Assembly: GCA_964468125.1 (NCBI GenBank)
Contig: CAYXVF010000056.1
Coordinates: 1 to 39,397 of the forward strand
Direction: 5' to 3'
DNA length: 39,397 nt
Origin: CAYXVF01 sp964468125
GTDB lineage: Bacteria > Myxococcota > XYA12-FULL-58-9 > CAYXVF01
The notes under the pieces were generated by a model. That model was not told where the DNA came from and did not search any database. It saw nothing but the letters and a program-made list of their open reading frames with translations. A program made the translations under genes and the position numbers. Below are positions 1 to 9,225 of the stretch, in pieces (position 1 is the first letter of the stretch; each line of letters begins with the position of its first letter).

Positions 1-726
1 CTAGCTCGCTTGCGCCGAAGGGCGCGGCATCGTGTAGCGACGTTCGAGCCACCTGGGCGGGAAGAAGGTGACCCAGATTCCGCCGACACTCAGGAACACC
101 ATGATGGGCTGTAGCGTGCGAACGAAATCAGGCGAGACGACCGCGAGCTCGCGACCGATCACCAACAAGACGTAGCTCGTGAAGATCGTCGCGGCGATCG
201 CCCAGAGCAAGAACCGGTCCGCCTCGAACGGGGAGCTCAGGCCGAGGGGGATCTGCCTGCGCATCGCGAAGGAGGCGCGAAAGGACGCGGCCGCCATCCA
301 GCCGAGGACCCCGAGGGCGAGGATGCGATTCGATGAGGCGAGCTCGGAGAGCGTGATCGCGTAGGGGTGAGCGACGCCAAAGAGATAGAACGCGTAGCCA
401 AACAACATCGCCCCGCCAAAGACACTGATCGCACGGCCGAGCCGCTCCTGGTGCGGCTCAAAAATCCGCTGCACCCCGAGCGCGAGCACGAAGATCGCCG
501 CGACGCTGACAAAGGTGTCGACCGTCGACACCACCAGGGCGGCCGTGCCTTCGAGCTCCTTGGCAATGCCGTTCAAGACCTGCCCAGTGGCGTCCCCGAT
601 CCAAGCGAGGCCCATCGCCAACTCCGCCGCGCCCTTCGTGCGCCGCGACAGCCAGTACAGGCGAATTCCGATCGCAAACTCCAGAACGACCGTGAGGAGC
701 AGCAGTATGAGCGCGACGGTTCCCAT
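1..726 (-). CDS. Polytopic membrane protein of unknown function (about 7 TM)
   Basis: The reading frame encodes about 241 residues with roughly seven hydrophobic segments: the first at the N-terminus, a pair after the conserved-looking GDATGQ region, two around the middle, and two before the C-terminus. No catalytic motif or recognised domain is visible, so no function is assigned. It is probably an inner-membrane protein. I chose the ATG at 726 because the first membrane helix begins immediately after it. A GTG at 759 in the same frame would add 11 residues but has no spaced ribosome binding site. The stop codon is the first three bases of the window. Directly upstream on the same strand lies a broken DUF3095 gene, so the two may once have been co-transcribed. 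Confidence 0.7.
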   Translation of the reverse strand: MGTVALILLLLTVVLEFAIGIRLYWLSRRTKGAAELAMGLAWIGDATGQVLNGIAKELEGTAALVVSTVDTFVSVAAIFVLALGVQRIFEPHQERLGRAISVFGGAMLFGYAFYLFGVAHPYAITLSELASSNRILALGVLGWMAAASFRASFAMRRQIPLGLSSPFEADRFLLWAIAATIFTSYVLLVIGRELAVVSPDFVRTLQPIMVFLSVGGIWVTFFPPRWLERRYTMPRPSAQAS

Positions 727-863
727 AATCGATTCTCGTAAAAAAAAGGTTAGCCGCACTCCAGCCGGGAGTCACAGACGCTGCATCGGCAAAACGGTGG
801 CCGTCTCCCGAGAAGATACGATCGTTCGGAGAACCTTCTGGCGGCCCGGTCTCGCCGAGTCGC

Positions 864-1110
864 GAGCTGCGCCTTGAGCTGACGCGCCGCGAGCGCGTAG
901 CCACCGTCTCCACCATCGACGAAGTGCCCGTGCCGCCCCATGTAGTCCTGCACGAAGCAGGTGAGCAACGCGTGGCTCGACACGTGGCTGCCGTAGCGGT
1001 CGCCCCGTCGCCGCCGAACACATAGGGGATTTCAACGCCCCGGCAGGCGTTGACCACTGAGACGATGCAACTGACCCCAAGCGCGTTGACGTCTTTGCCG
1101 CCGCGTAGCG
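864..1110 (-). pseudogene. Remnant of a DUF3095-family gene (frameshift plus internal deletion)
   Basis: One minus frame (about 1102-998) reads GKDVNALG...IPYVFGGDGAT, which resembles the N-terminal half of DUF3095 proteins. A second minus frame (about 990-864) reads HFVDGGDGGYALAA followed by RQLKAQL, which resembles the very end of the same family. The two pieces are almost adjacent, in different frames, and the couple of hundred residues that normally separate them are missing. I therefore read this as one gene collapsed by an internal deletion and a frameshift. The flanking stretches 760-863 and 1111-1293 show no convincing gene. The family match is from memory of the motif pattern and was not searched. 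Confidence 0.6.
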
Positions 1111-1293
1111 GTTGAGCTCTTCGACTTAGCGCGCCGAGCTCGGTCTTGTCCAACGCCGCGGCGATGTTCTCGCGGAGGATCTCGACGCGCAGCAGCTCGC
1201 GGGAGTAGATTTCAGCGGCGCCAACCGCGCCTGCCCCCACGGCCTAGACGGCGCGGGGCTGATGAAGCGGGCGAGCGAGGTGCTGGTCTAGCT

Positions 1294-3138
1294 TCACCAC
1301 TTGATATTGGCGCTGAGGCTCCAAAAGTCATCGCGGCCGTGCGTCGCCGCCTGGTATCCGCCCTCAAACGAGATGCGCATGTCGTTGTCGGCATCGAGCG
1401 TGTAGCTCATCCGGCCCCCTGGGCGCAGGGTGACGGCATCGTCGTCCGGGAAGACCGATCCGCCGAAGCCGGCCTCCAGCGCGGTGGCGAGACCGAGCCG
1501 GTGATTCGAATCGAGTCCCATGAATCGGCCGAGGTCCATGCCCGCGCTGACGGTCGCGAGCCCCTGACGCCGAGCGTCGATCGGACCGGTCATCGAATAA
1601 TCGAGCTCCGCTCCGAGGGAGAGCGCCGCACCTTCCCAGCTCGCGCCGAGTCGTGGTCCGAAACGCACCGGGATCTGGCCTAGGTCCCGGTATCCCCCCT
1701 CGGCCAGGTTGAGCGCGAGGGCTTCGTTTGCCGACAACGCGAGGCGCGCGTAGGCGTCCCATTGGTTGTAGTCGAGCTCCAACCCCGGTGCGGCGTCGAA
1801 ATCGAAGCCGGTCATGCCGTTCATCAGGCCATGCTCTTCCGACGAGGCGTCGCTCCAGGCGAAGCCGGTCTGCGCTCCTCCCGCGATGGGCATGTTGAAA
1901 CGAAGCTCGGCGTTGCCGCGGGCGAGCTCCATGCTCCGCATCACGGTGTCGAAGAGATTCGTTCGACCCTCCATGGCGACGAAGACCATTCCCACGTCGG
2001 TCTCGTTCCAGCGGTAGCGACCGATGTCGTTGTACGGCACGTCGTTGAGCTGAGCCACGCCGCCGGAGAAGCGCACGAAGCTGTCCTCGTCGCCGGTGGT
2101 ATGTCGTGCGATCGCGGCGAAGCCGTCGTTCAATACCGGGGCTTCGTTGCCCGCCTGAAAGCCAACGATCTCGAAAGAAAGCCCGTTGTCGAAGGTGTAG
2201 CGGGTCGCGGCTTGACCGTTCGATCCCTCGACGGTCAGGCCGACTTCGCCGGGGGTGATCCCCGACCCGCGCATGGTATCGACCAACCGGCGGCCTTGCT
2301 CGGTCCGAACGACCGCCTGAATGCGGCTGATATCGTTCGGCCCTTCCGACACCTCGAAGAAGCGAAAGGCGAGCGCGCCTGGGTTCAGCGCTTGCACCAC
2401 ATCGAAGAAATCCTCGGTCCCCGGGAAGGTGCTGACATAGCCATACTCGAGCGCCGCCCAGTCGCCGGTCTCCGGGTCTTTGAACACCATGTTGCGATGC
2501 AGGATGTCGCCCGCGGCGCCGTAGCCGGTGACCGCGGTCTCGTAGCCCGCCTGCTGGAGCAGGTGGGCGGCGAGGGTGTGTTGATCGCGGCACACCCCCG
2601 GGGTGAGCATGGTTTGGTAGGGGCTGAAGGCCTCGAGGGACCGGTCGTCTTCGTCGACATAGTCGAGCTGGCCGAGAATCGCCGCGACTGCGCCCGGTGG
2701 ATTTCCCGAATTGCGCACGAGGTCGGTCAGCTCGGCGAAATGCGCTTCGGTGAACTGCGTGCCGGGATCGCGCTGGATCGCCATCAATTCGCGGGCGCGC
2801 TCGAAGTTTTCGCCAAAACCGTTCCGCAGTCCCTGAATCCCGTAGTACTGCACCTGGTCCGCGCCGATCTCATAGCGCGGTGCCGCCATGCCCCGCGTAC
2901 GACCGAGGTCACGCACCACGCGTTCGCGACCACTCTGGGCCACCGACGGCGGGTCGAGGGCTGGACGCTGGTTGTCAGGTACGCGCGTGTCCGGGGGTGC
3001 CTCCATTCTGCCGTCCCGAACGGGCTCCTCTACCGGGCGCTCGCCCTCCGCCGGCGGCGCATTGGAATCCTGAGCGGCTTCCGTGCCCTCCGCGGTCGTG
3101 ACGGGTCTCCGGTTGGGGTCGAATCGAGTCTCGGTCAT
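1294..3138 (-). CDS. Transglutaminase-like cysteine protein with C-terminal beta-barrel
   Basis: This 614-residue protein has three visible parts. Residues 1-90 are polar and rich in Pro, Glu and Arg. Residues about 95-240 resemble a transglutaminase/cysteine-peptidase fold with Cys183 in PGVCRDQH, His214 in DILHRN and Asp226 in TGDWAALEYG as a possible Cys-His-Asp triad. From about residue 390 to the end there are alternating polar/hydrophobic strands with aromatic girdles, and the last residue is Trp (SLSANIKW), as in outer-membrane beta-barrels. No Sec signal peptide is visible: the frame has a TAG six codons before the ATG, so no upstream extension is possible. That is odd for a barrel protein. 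Substrate and partners are unknown. The assignment to a transglutaminase-like fold is moderately sure; function is not. Confidence 0.65.
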   Translation of the reverse strand: MTETRFDPNRRPVTTAEGTEAAQDSNAPPAEGERPVEEPVRDGRMEAPPDTRVPDNQRPALDPPSVAQSGRERVVRDLGRTRGMAAPRYEIGADQVQYYGIQGLRNGFGENFERARELMAIQRDPGTQFTEAHFAELTDLVRNSGNPPGAVAAILGQLDYVDEDDRSLEAFSPYQTMLTPGVCRDQHTLAAHLLQQAGYETAVTGYGAAGDILHRNMVFKDPETGDWAALEYGYVSTFPGTEDFFDVVQALNPGALAFRFFEVSEGPNDISRIQAVVRTEQGRRLVDTMRGSGITPGEVGLTVEGSNGQAATRYTFDNGLSFEIVGFQAGNEAPVLNDGFAAIARHTTGDEDSFVRFSGGVAQLNDVPYNDIGRYRWNETDVGMVFVAMEGRTNLFDTVMRSMELARGNAELRFNMPIAGGAQTGFAWSDASSEEHGLMNGMTGFDFDAAPGLELDYNQWDAYARLALSANEALALNLAEGGYRDLGQIPVRFGPRLGASWEGAALSLGAELDYSMTGPIDARRQGLATVSAGMDLGRFMGLDSNHRLGLATALEAGFGGSVFPDDDAVTLRPGGRMSYTLDADNDMRISFEGGYQAATHGRDDFWSLSANIKW

Positions 3139-3245
3139 CGGCGCACATCCTATTACCTAACTGTAAACGTTTGCTCGATCCTCGGCTGAAAAAGCGAAAC
3201 ACGCGTGCGCGAAAAGGCGATTTCCCTTGCATCCTCTAAGTGTAA

Positions 3246-3867
3246 AAACCACACTATCCCTATGCGCTGGTGGCGGGACTGGCCGACGAAACGTACGGGG
3301 CGCGGTTGCGACCGCGGGTTCGGCGTTTTGATCGCATCGAGCTGTCGCGCCACAGCGACGACCCGACCGCCAATCTCGCGATCATGCGCTTCAAGCGAGA
3401 CCAGCCGATCGCCGACCCGAACGTATTCGTCCGCACGGTCCGGCAGCTCGACCGACCGCTGCGTTTGGTCTGCGTGACGCAGCGGGGCGGCGTAGAGGAT
3501 GGCCCTTCGCTGCTGCGCTATCTGCGTTGGGCGCGCGAGACCCTCGGCGTCCGTGACATCGTCTTCCGCGAGCTCGCTCGCCCGCACACGCGTGGGCGAG
3601 TGGCTGTCGCGCTTGATGGACGCCGGATTCCGCGTGGAGCGCTGGGGAGAGCGGTTGTATCGACCGGTCGTAGAGGCGGCGCTGGCGGGTTTTCACTACG
3701 TTCGCGCCCACCCGCGTGAAGGAGCGTCGATCGATCTGAGCTTTCGCGAGGAAATGGAAGCACCGCGCCAGATCGGCGTTCTCGACTCCCGAACGGTGCG
3801 CCGGGTCAAGGCACGCCTCGCGCGTCCAAAGGATCTCCGCTGGCTGCGCTCGACCGGTCGCTCCTGA
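3246..3867 (+). pseudogene. Broken radical-SAM-type gene (N-terminus missing, one frameshift)
   Basis: The frame beginning near 3246 reads FDRIELSRH, ANLAIMRF, LRLVCVTQRGGVED and then LGVRDIVFREL. This run of motifs resembles the central and C-terminal part of MoaA-like radical SAM enzymes, where beta strands carry ELSRH and VFREL signatures. The coding sense then moves to another frame near 3590-3600 (RVGEWLSRLMDAGF through to RSTGRS, ending 3867). The N-terminal part that should hold the CxxxCxxC iron-sulfur motif is absent, and stops lie just upstream at 3243. It is therefore most likely a dead fragment. It ends 18 bp before the S9 peptidase. Family assignment is from motif memory. Confidence 0.5.
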
Positions 3868-3885
3868 GGTGATAGCCCGGTTCCC

Positions 3886-6024
3886 ATGCACAAAGACGCC
3901 ACTGTGTTCTTGGCCCTCTTCGGCCTTCTCGCCTGTTCGAATCATCAGTCGGTCGCCGCCGCGGCACCGGTCGCGGCGGTCCCCGCCCGCGACGTCGAGA
4001 CGCCAAAGCCCGGCAAAGCACGCAGCTGGGACGTGAGCCGCTTTGGCCCGCGCGACGTGTTTGAGCTCGAATGGGTTGCGGATCCGCAGATCTCCCCTGA
4101 CGGATCGCAGATCGCCTACCTCCGACGCTCCTTCGACATCATGACGGACGGGGTGGTCTCGAATCTCTGGATCGTGGACAGTGAGGGGCGTGCGCACCGT
4201 CCGCTCGTGAGCGGTCCTGAGTCCGTCGGGAGCGTTCGCTGGTCGCCGGACGGCACGCGCCTGCTCTACTCCGCATCCGTTCGCGGTCAGACCCAACTCT
4301 TCGTCCGCTGGCTCGACTCGGGGCAAACCGCGGTTCTGACCCGTGTCACCGAATCCCCCCGGGCGGCGGTCTGGTCACCGGACGGGACGCACATCGCGCT
4401 CATCATGAATGTCCCGGCGGAGCAAAAACCGATGGTGCAGATGCCCAAGAAACCGGAAGAGGCCGAGTGGGCGCCTCCTGCGAAGGTGATCGACCAGATG
4501 ACCTACCGAACCGACGGCGGCGGCTACGTCGAGGAAGGCTACAGTCACCTGTTCGTTCTCCCCGCGATCGGCGGTACGCCGCGCCAGCTCACCACCGGCA
4601 ACTTCAACCACGCTAATCCGAGCTGGTCCAAGGATGGCAAGACCCTATTCGTCAATGCCAACCGCAATGAGGAATGGCGCTTTGAGCCGCGCAACAGCGA
4701 GGTCTTCGCAGTCGACGTGGCGAGCGCGGAGCTCAAAGCGCTCACGGACCGCTTCGGACCCGACTTTGGGCCGAGCGTCTCGCCGGACGGGAAGCGCATC
4801 GCGTATCTCGGCTTTGACGATCGCAAGCAGGGCTACCAGGTGACGCATCTCTACGTGATGAACAGCGACGGGAGCGACGCGAGAGAGGTGAGCGGGGGCT
4901 TCGATCGCGACATTGATGACTATCACTGGGCCAGCGACTCTCAGAGCCTCTACGTTCAGTATGACGACCGCGGGAACACCAAGCTCGGCAAACTAACACT
5001 GGGTGGCAAGATCACCGAGTCCACGGGCGACGTGGGCGGAACCACCTTGGGACGCCCCTACGCCTCAGGCTCCTTCACCGTAGCCGAGACCGGCCGAATC
5101 GCGTTCACGCATGCTCGCCCCGAGCACCCGGCGAATCTCGCGGTGCGCGACTCGAATGGCCGAGTGCGAACACTCCTGCGCCCCAACGACGACCTCTTTG
5201 CCTACAAGACCCTGGGGACGACGAAATCGATCGAGTCAAAGTCCGTCGATGGTCGTTCGATCCAGTCTTGGGTGGTCACACCCCCGGGCTTCGATCCCGA
5301 GAAGAAGTATCCGCTCCTTCTCGAAATCCATGGCGGCCCCTTCGCAAACTACGGCGACCGCTTTTCCGCCGAAGTGCAGCTCTACGCCTCCGCCGGCTTC
5401 GTGGTCGTCTACAGCAACCCGCGCGGGAGCACGAGCTACGGCGCGGAGTTCGGCAACCTGATCCACCACGCCTACCCGAGCCAGGACTACGACGACCTGA
5501 TGTCCGCGGTGGACGCGGTGATCGCCGAAGGATACGTCGATACGGACCAACTCTACGTCACCGGCGGCAGCGGCGGTGGTGTGCTCACCGCCTGGATCGT
5601 TGGGAAGACCGACCGCTTTCGTGCGGCGGTGGTGGCGAAACCCGTGATCAACTGGGCGAGCTTCGTGCTCTACGCGGACGGGGCGCCCTTCTTTTCCCAG
5701 TACTGGTTTCCGGCGATGCCCTGGGAGGATCCGGACCACTACTGGGCGCGCTCGCCCCTCTCCCTCGTGGGCAACGTCACGACGCCGACGATGCTTCTCA
5801 CCGGCGAGGTCGACTACCGCACGCCCATCGCCGAGTCCGAGCAGTACTACCAGGCGCTGAAGCTGCGAAAGGTCGACACGGCACTCGTACGCATTCCCGG
5901 CGCATCCCACGGCATTGCTCGGCGCCCGAGCCATCTGATCACGAAAGCGCTGCACATCATCGCCTGGTTCGACCGCCACGCCCCCGAGGGGGCGGACTCA
6001 AACGGGCAGAACAGCGCGGATTAA
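3886..6024 (+). CDS. S9-family serine peptidase, predicted lipoprotein
   Basis: The 712-residue product begins with a lipoprotein signal (LFGLLAC, Cys17), so it should be exported and lipid-anchored. Residues about 50-420 contain repeated SPDG/SWSKDG blades typical of the TolB-like or DPP-IV-type beta-propeller that gates substrate entry. Residues about 450-700 form the alpha/beta-hydrolase domain. The nucleophile is Ser562 in GGSGGG, with Asp643 in GEVDYRTP and His675 in GASHGIA completing the triad. These features fit prolyl-oligopeptidase-type exopeptidases such as acylaminoacyl peptidase or dipeptidyl peptidases; which specificity applies cannot be told from the sequence. The gene stands alone between a radical-SAM remnant and the pilin pair. 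The upstream GAGGTGA lies too far from the ATG to be a strong ribosome binding site. Confidence 0.92.
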   Translation: MHKDATVFLALFGLLACSNHQSVAAAAPVAAVPARDVETPKPGKARSWDVSRFGPRDVFELEWVADPQISPDGSQIAYLRRSFDIMTDGVVSNLWIVDSEGRAHRPLVSGPESVGSVRWSPDGTRLLYSASVRGQTQLFVRWLDSGQTAVLTRVTESPRAAVWSPDGTHIALIMNVPAEQKPMVQMPKKPEEAEWAPPAKVIDQMTYRTDGGGYVEEGYSHLFVLPAIGGTPRQLTTGNFNHANPSWSKDGKTLFVNANRNEEWRFEPRNSEVFAVDVASAELKALTDRFGPDFGPSVSPDGKRIAYLGFDDRKQGYQVTHLYVMNSDGSDAREVSGGFDRDIDDYHWASDSQSLYVQYDDRGNTKLGKLTLGGKITESTGDVGGTTLGRPYASGSFTVAETGRIAFTHARPEHPANLAVRDSNGRVRTLLRPNDDLFAYKTLGTTKSIESKSVDGRSIQSWVVTPPGFDPEKKYPLLLEIHGGPFANYGDRFSAEVQLYASAGFVVVYSNPRGSTSYGAEFGNLIHHAYPSQDYDDLMSAVDAVIAEGYVDTDQLYVTGGSGGGVLTAWIVGKTDRFRAAVVAKPVINWASFVLYADGAPFFSQYWFPAMPWEDPDHYWARSPLSLVGNVTTPTMLLTGEVDYRTPIAESEQYYQALKLRKVDTALVRIPGASHGIARRPSHLITKALHIIAWFDRHAPEGADSNGQNSAD

Positions 6025-6193
6025 CCAGCATTTACAGGCAGCTCACGCGGGTAAATTGCGTCGAATTCTGCGTCTTTGAGCCTATCTGCGTCGACTCGTC
6101 GCCTCCACCGCCACCCAGGGTCCCACACCGTCGGTGTCACGCTCCCTACAGGATTTTTGAAAGCGGCCGTATGTCTTCTTTGGGAGTCGTACG

Positions 6194-7270
6194 ATGCGTG
6201 TAATCCGAAGAAAGCGCGAAGCGGGGTTCACCCTGATCGAAGTGCTCGCGACCACGGCGATGGCCATGGTCGTGTTCTCGAGCCTCTTCGGCGCGATGAT
6301 CGCCCAGCAACGCTCCTACGCCACGCAGTTGGAAGCGTCCGAAGCGAGTCAGAACGCCCGCGCCGCCCTCGGAATCCTGAAGAACGAGCTGCGGATGGCT
6401 GGTTGGGGACTCAATGGCAACACAGAGGCAATGTTTCCTCCCGTCGGAACCTGCAACAATCCAGTGGAGTCAGAAGAGTGCAACAATCTGCCCACCAGCG
6501 GTGATTCGTCGCGCCTCTCGGACCGCCTCAGAGTGGTCACGATGAGCCCGAGTCGTTTTGACTCGCTCACGAGCTGGCAGCCCGGTCCGCTTCTTCGTAC
6601 GCATCGCAAGGATGTCTATGAGTCGACGGAAGCACCGGCGATCCGCGAGGGAGAGCTCGCGCTCGTAGAAGGTGAGTGCATCGACGGGACACCCTTTACC
6701 GGTGTCGTCACGATCTCAAATGACAACGTCGACGCGCAGTACTGGCACAGCTACCAATTCGATCCACCGCCCTCGGGCATGCCTGCTCCACCCTGTACGG
6801 ACTTCGCCGATGGTTTCCGGATCAGCTCGGCAGACGTGGTCGACTACTACATCGACCGCTCCGAGGAGACCCCGCGCCTCATGCGCCATTGGAATCCCGG
6901 CGGGGAAGATGGCTTTGGCAACGGAACGGTAGCGCAGGTTGTGGCGTACGGAATCGACAACCTGCAGGTGCAGTACGGGATCGACGTCGGCATGGGACTT
7001 CTCGAGACGCGGCCGGACCAGGAGATCGACGTTTGGTGCGACGACCTCACGAACTGCGATACGAGCGGTGTGAGCGCCACGGCCTTCACGGCCCAGCAAC
7101 TGGCCGCGCGCGTGCAGGCGGTTCGCATGGCGGTTGTCGCCGCAGCTCCCACCTCCAGCATTGCCGAATCCGGCGATTTTGACGTGTTCGATGCGAGCAT
7201 GACCGCGGACGGACAGCGTCGCTGGGTCTACCGGGGCACTGTTCGGCTTCGGAACAACGAGCTCGAGTGA
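6194..7270 (+). CDS. PilW-like type IV prepilin (first tandem copy)
   Basis: This 358-residue protein starts with a short basic leader and the prepilin peptidase/N-methylation motif GFTLIEV (Gly11, then Phe and a Glu at position +5), followed by a long hydrophobic helix. The next block, QQRSYATQLEASEASQNARAA to LKNELRMAGWG, is the PilW/minor-pilin signature. Minor pilins prime pilus or type II secretion pseudopilus assembly at the inner membrane. A GGGAG about nine bases upstream supports the ATG at 6194. The next gene is a paralogue with nearly identical N-terminal 70 residues. No PilV, PilX, PilY1 or FimT gene is present in the window, so the pair is isolated from the usual minor-pilin operon. 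The 170 bp upstream shows no promoter that I can call. Confidence 0.88.
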   Translation: MRVIRRKREAGFTLIEVLATTAMAMVVFSSLFGAMIAQQRSYATQLEASEASQNARAALGILKNELRMAGWGLNGNTEAMFPPVGTCNNPVESEECNNLPTSGDSSRLSDRLRVVTMSPSRFDSLTSWQPGPLLRTHRKDVYESTEAPAIREGELALVEGECIDGTPFTGVVTISNDNVDAQYWHSYQFDPPPSGMPAPPCTDFADGFRISSADVVDYYIDRSEETPRLMRHWNPGGEDGFGNGTVAQVVAYGIDNLQVQYGIDVGMGLLETRPDQEIDVWCDDLTNCDTSGVSATAFTAQQLAARVQAVRMAVVAAAPTSSIAESGDFDVFDASMTADGQRRWVYRGTVRLRNNELE

Positions 7271-7337
7271 GCGGGCCGGAGCCGCGAGCCCATTTTCGCC
7301 CTCGCGGGCGTTCGTTGCATACGCTATCTTTTGTGTC

Positions 7338-8480
7338 ATGAATCGCGGAAGTGTGCGTATCCGCGCGTCGCAGCGTGGGTTCACCATCATTGAGCTGATC
7401 GTCACAACGGCGATGACGCTCGTGGTCTTCTCCAGCGTCTTCGGCGCGATGATCGCGCAACAACGCTCCTACGAGCTGCAGCTGGACGCATCCGAAGCAT
7501 CACAAAGCGCGCGCGCGGCCATTGCGATCTTGAAGAACGAGCTGCGCATGGCGGGCTGGGGCATGGGCTCGAGCACGAACGCCACCTATCCCGCCGTGGG
7601 GAAATGCAACAACACCGCCTCCCTGGACCGATTCGAGTGCAACAACGTCGCGGACTTCGGCGACGGCACCCGCGTGAGTGATCGCCTCCGCATCGTCTCG
7701 ATGCGTCCCGACTACTTCAATCGCAACGCCAGCTGGACCTCGCCGGCAACGATTCGCACCTTCGTGCAGACGGACTACACCCTGGCGCAGGCACCAGAGA
7801 TGCCGAACGGCGCGCTCGCGATCGTCAATGGCGAATGCTCCAACACCGGTCTGGAGTATGCGGCGATGACGACGGTGAGCACCCGTTACAGCAGCCCGTC
7901 CCACAACCATCGCTATGACCTCACGGCACCGCCGGCCGGGGAAGGCTACCCGACAGTCGATGGTTGCGACCCCGGAGGGGCCAACCTGGAGTCGACGGTA
8001 CAAGTCAGCGTGGCCCGGGTGGTGGACTTCTATATCGACCGATACGAAGAGGAGCCGCGCCTGATGATGAACGTGAATCCCGATGGCACCCTGGATGGAA
8101 ACGGGGCGCCGGCGGGCGCGCAGGTCGTCGCCTACAACATCGACAGCCTTCAGGTCGCCTACGGCATCGACCTGGGCTCCGATTTGGATACGGTTCCGTC
8201 GGACATTCCGGACCAACAGGTCGACATCTGGTGCAACGACATCACCGACAACGCGGATTGCAACATCTCGACGATCACGACGACTCCCTTCAGCACCGCT
8301 GAGCTCGCGTCCCGCATCCTCGCGGTGCAGATCGGGGTGGTGCCCCGGGCCGAATCCCAGGTCCACGATGCCGACAATCCGGGCCCCGATTTCGACGTGT
8401 TTGACACGACGATCCCGGGAGACGAGTACCGCCGCTGGCTCTTCAGGGGTACTGTCCGCCTACGCAACAACGAGCTCTAA
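7338..8480 (+). CDS. PilW-like type IV prepilin (second tandem copy)
   Basis: The 380-residue product has the prepilin motif GFTIIEL followed by a membrane helix, then FSSVFGAMIAQQRSYE and LKNELRMAGWG, matching its neighbour upstream almost residue for residue over the first 70 positions. The two also share VDFYIDR/VDYYIDR, the VQYGID/VAYGID region, the DIWCNDIT/DVWCDDLT strand and the C-terminal RW(L/V)(F/Y)RGTVRLRNNE. Central loops have diverged and differ in length. This is a tandem gene duplication followed by loop divergence. It is 67 bp from copy one, and a small GC-rich inverted repeat (CGCCC/GGGCG near 7300) lies between. Copy two may have its own promoter, but I cannot define it. Confidence 0.88.
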   Translation: MNRGSVRIRASQRGFTIIELIVTTAMTLVVFSSVFGAMIAQQRSYELQLDASEASQSARAAIAILKNELRMAGWGMGSSTNATYPAVGKCNNTASLDRFECNNVADFGDGTRVSDRLRIVSMRPDYFNRNASWTSPATIRTFVQTDYTLAQAPEMPNGALAIVNGECSNTGLEYAAMTTVSTRYSSPSHNHRYDLTAPPAGEGYPTVDGCDPGGANLESTVQVSVARVVDFYIDRYEEEPRLMMNVNPDGTLDGNGAPAGAQVVAYNIDSLQVAYGIDLGSDLDTVPSDIPDQQVDIWCNDITDNADCNISTITTTPFSTAELASRILAVQIGVVPRAESQVHDADNPGPDFDVFDTTIPGDEYRRWLFRGTVRLRNNEL

Positions 8481-8526
8481 CAGCCGTTGTCAGCAGCCTG
8501 TCGACGCACCACCTTCAGGTGCAGGA

Positions 8527-9225
8527 ATGGAACACGGTGGTTATGAGCAAATTGTGGAGCGCGTCGAACGCTTCTCACAAGACCGCGCGACGGCGCTGAC
8601 GGTCAGTTTTGCCCAATCGCTCGACGGTGCGATCGCCTTCCGCTTCGGGGCTCGCACGGTCCTCTCCAACGAGCTCTCCATGCGCATGACGCATGCGCTC
8701 CGAGCTCGGCACGACGCCGTCGTCGTCGGCGTTGGTACCGTCTTGAGCGATGACCCCCGACTCACGGCGCGAGGCGGCGCCTGCGGCTTGCAGCCCCGCC
8801 GAGTGGTATTGGATCGCCAGCTGCGAACGCCTCCGAGCGCTGCCCTATTTGGCTGTCAGAACGGGGGTCCCGTTTGCATCGCCACGTCCCACAGGGCTCC
8901 ACGTCCACGTCAGGAGGCGCTGGAGGCCGCGGGCGCCGAGGTCTGGCGCTGGGACGAGAAGAGCTTCGAGCCCTGTGGCCTGCGTGCGCGATTGGCCGCG
9001 CACGGAGTTCGCCATGCGATGCTCGAAGGCGGCGCGACCCTACTCGCACGCGTCCTCGAATCTGGATGCTTCGACTACACGGTGATCACGATCAGCCCCC
9101 GACTCCATCCGTGCGACGATGCCGTCCGCTACGCGAGAAGCAAGGGCGACCGTACCTATGACCTGAGCCATTGTGAGCAGACGCTCCTCGATGGTGACAT
9201 CATTCTCGACGGGCCGGTACGTTGA
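8527..9225 (+). CDS. RibD C-terminal/dihydrofolate reductase-like NADPH reductase
   Basis: About 232 residues cover a stand-alone RibD reductase domain without the N-terminal deaminase. Visible motifs are SFAQSLDGAIA near residue 25, HDAVVVGVGTVLSDDPRLT near residue 65-85, and LEGGATLLARVLE near residue 165-180, which forms the NADPH-binding glycine loop. RibD reductases reduce the ribosyl side chain of a pyrimidine in riboflavin synthesis, and relatives act on pteridines. Here it heads the compact pterin-like cluster and its stop overlaps the TTG start of the next gene. That suggests translational coupling and a shared pathway. The ATG at 8527 follows AGGTGCAGGA. The frame is open further upstream inside the pilin gene, but that is not credible as coding. 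The actual substrate is unknown. Confidence 0.82.
   Translation: MEHGGYEQIVERVERFSQDRATALTVSFAQSLDGAIAFRFGARTVLSNELSMRMTHALRARHDAVVVGVGTVLSDDPRLTARGGACGLQPRRVVLDRQLRTPPSAALFGCQNGGPVCIATSHRAPRPRQEALEAAGAEVWRWDEKSFEPCGLRARLAAHGVRHAMLEGGATLLARVLESGCFDYTVITISPRLHPCDDAVRYARSKGDRTYDLSHCEQTLLDGDIILDGPVR

Noticed and set aside
1762..3189. Plus-strand ORF of 475 codons
   Set aside because: Antisense to the transglutaminase-like gene, with composition typical of a shadow frame (His/Val/Glu/Arg) and no domain.
7290..7315. Small inverted repeat between the two pilin genes as a terminator
   Set aside because: The stem is only five base pairs with no clear T-run, so it was mentioned in the pilin entry but not called.
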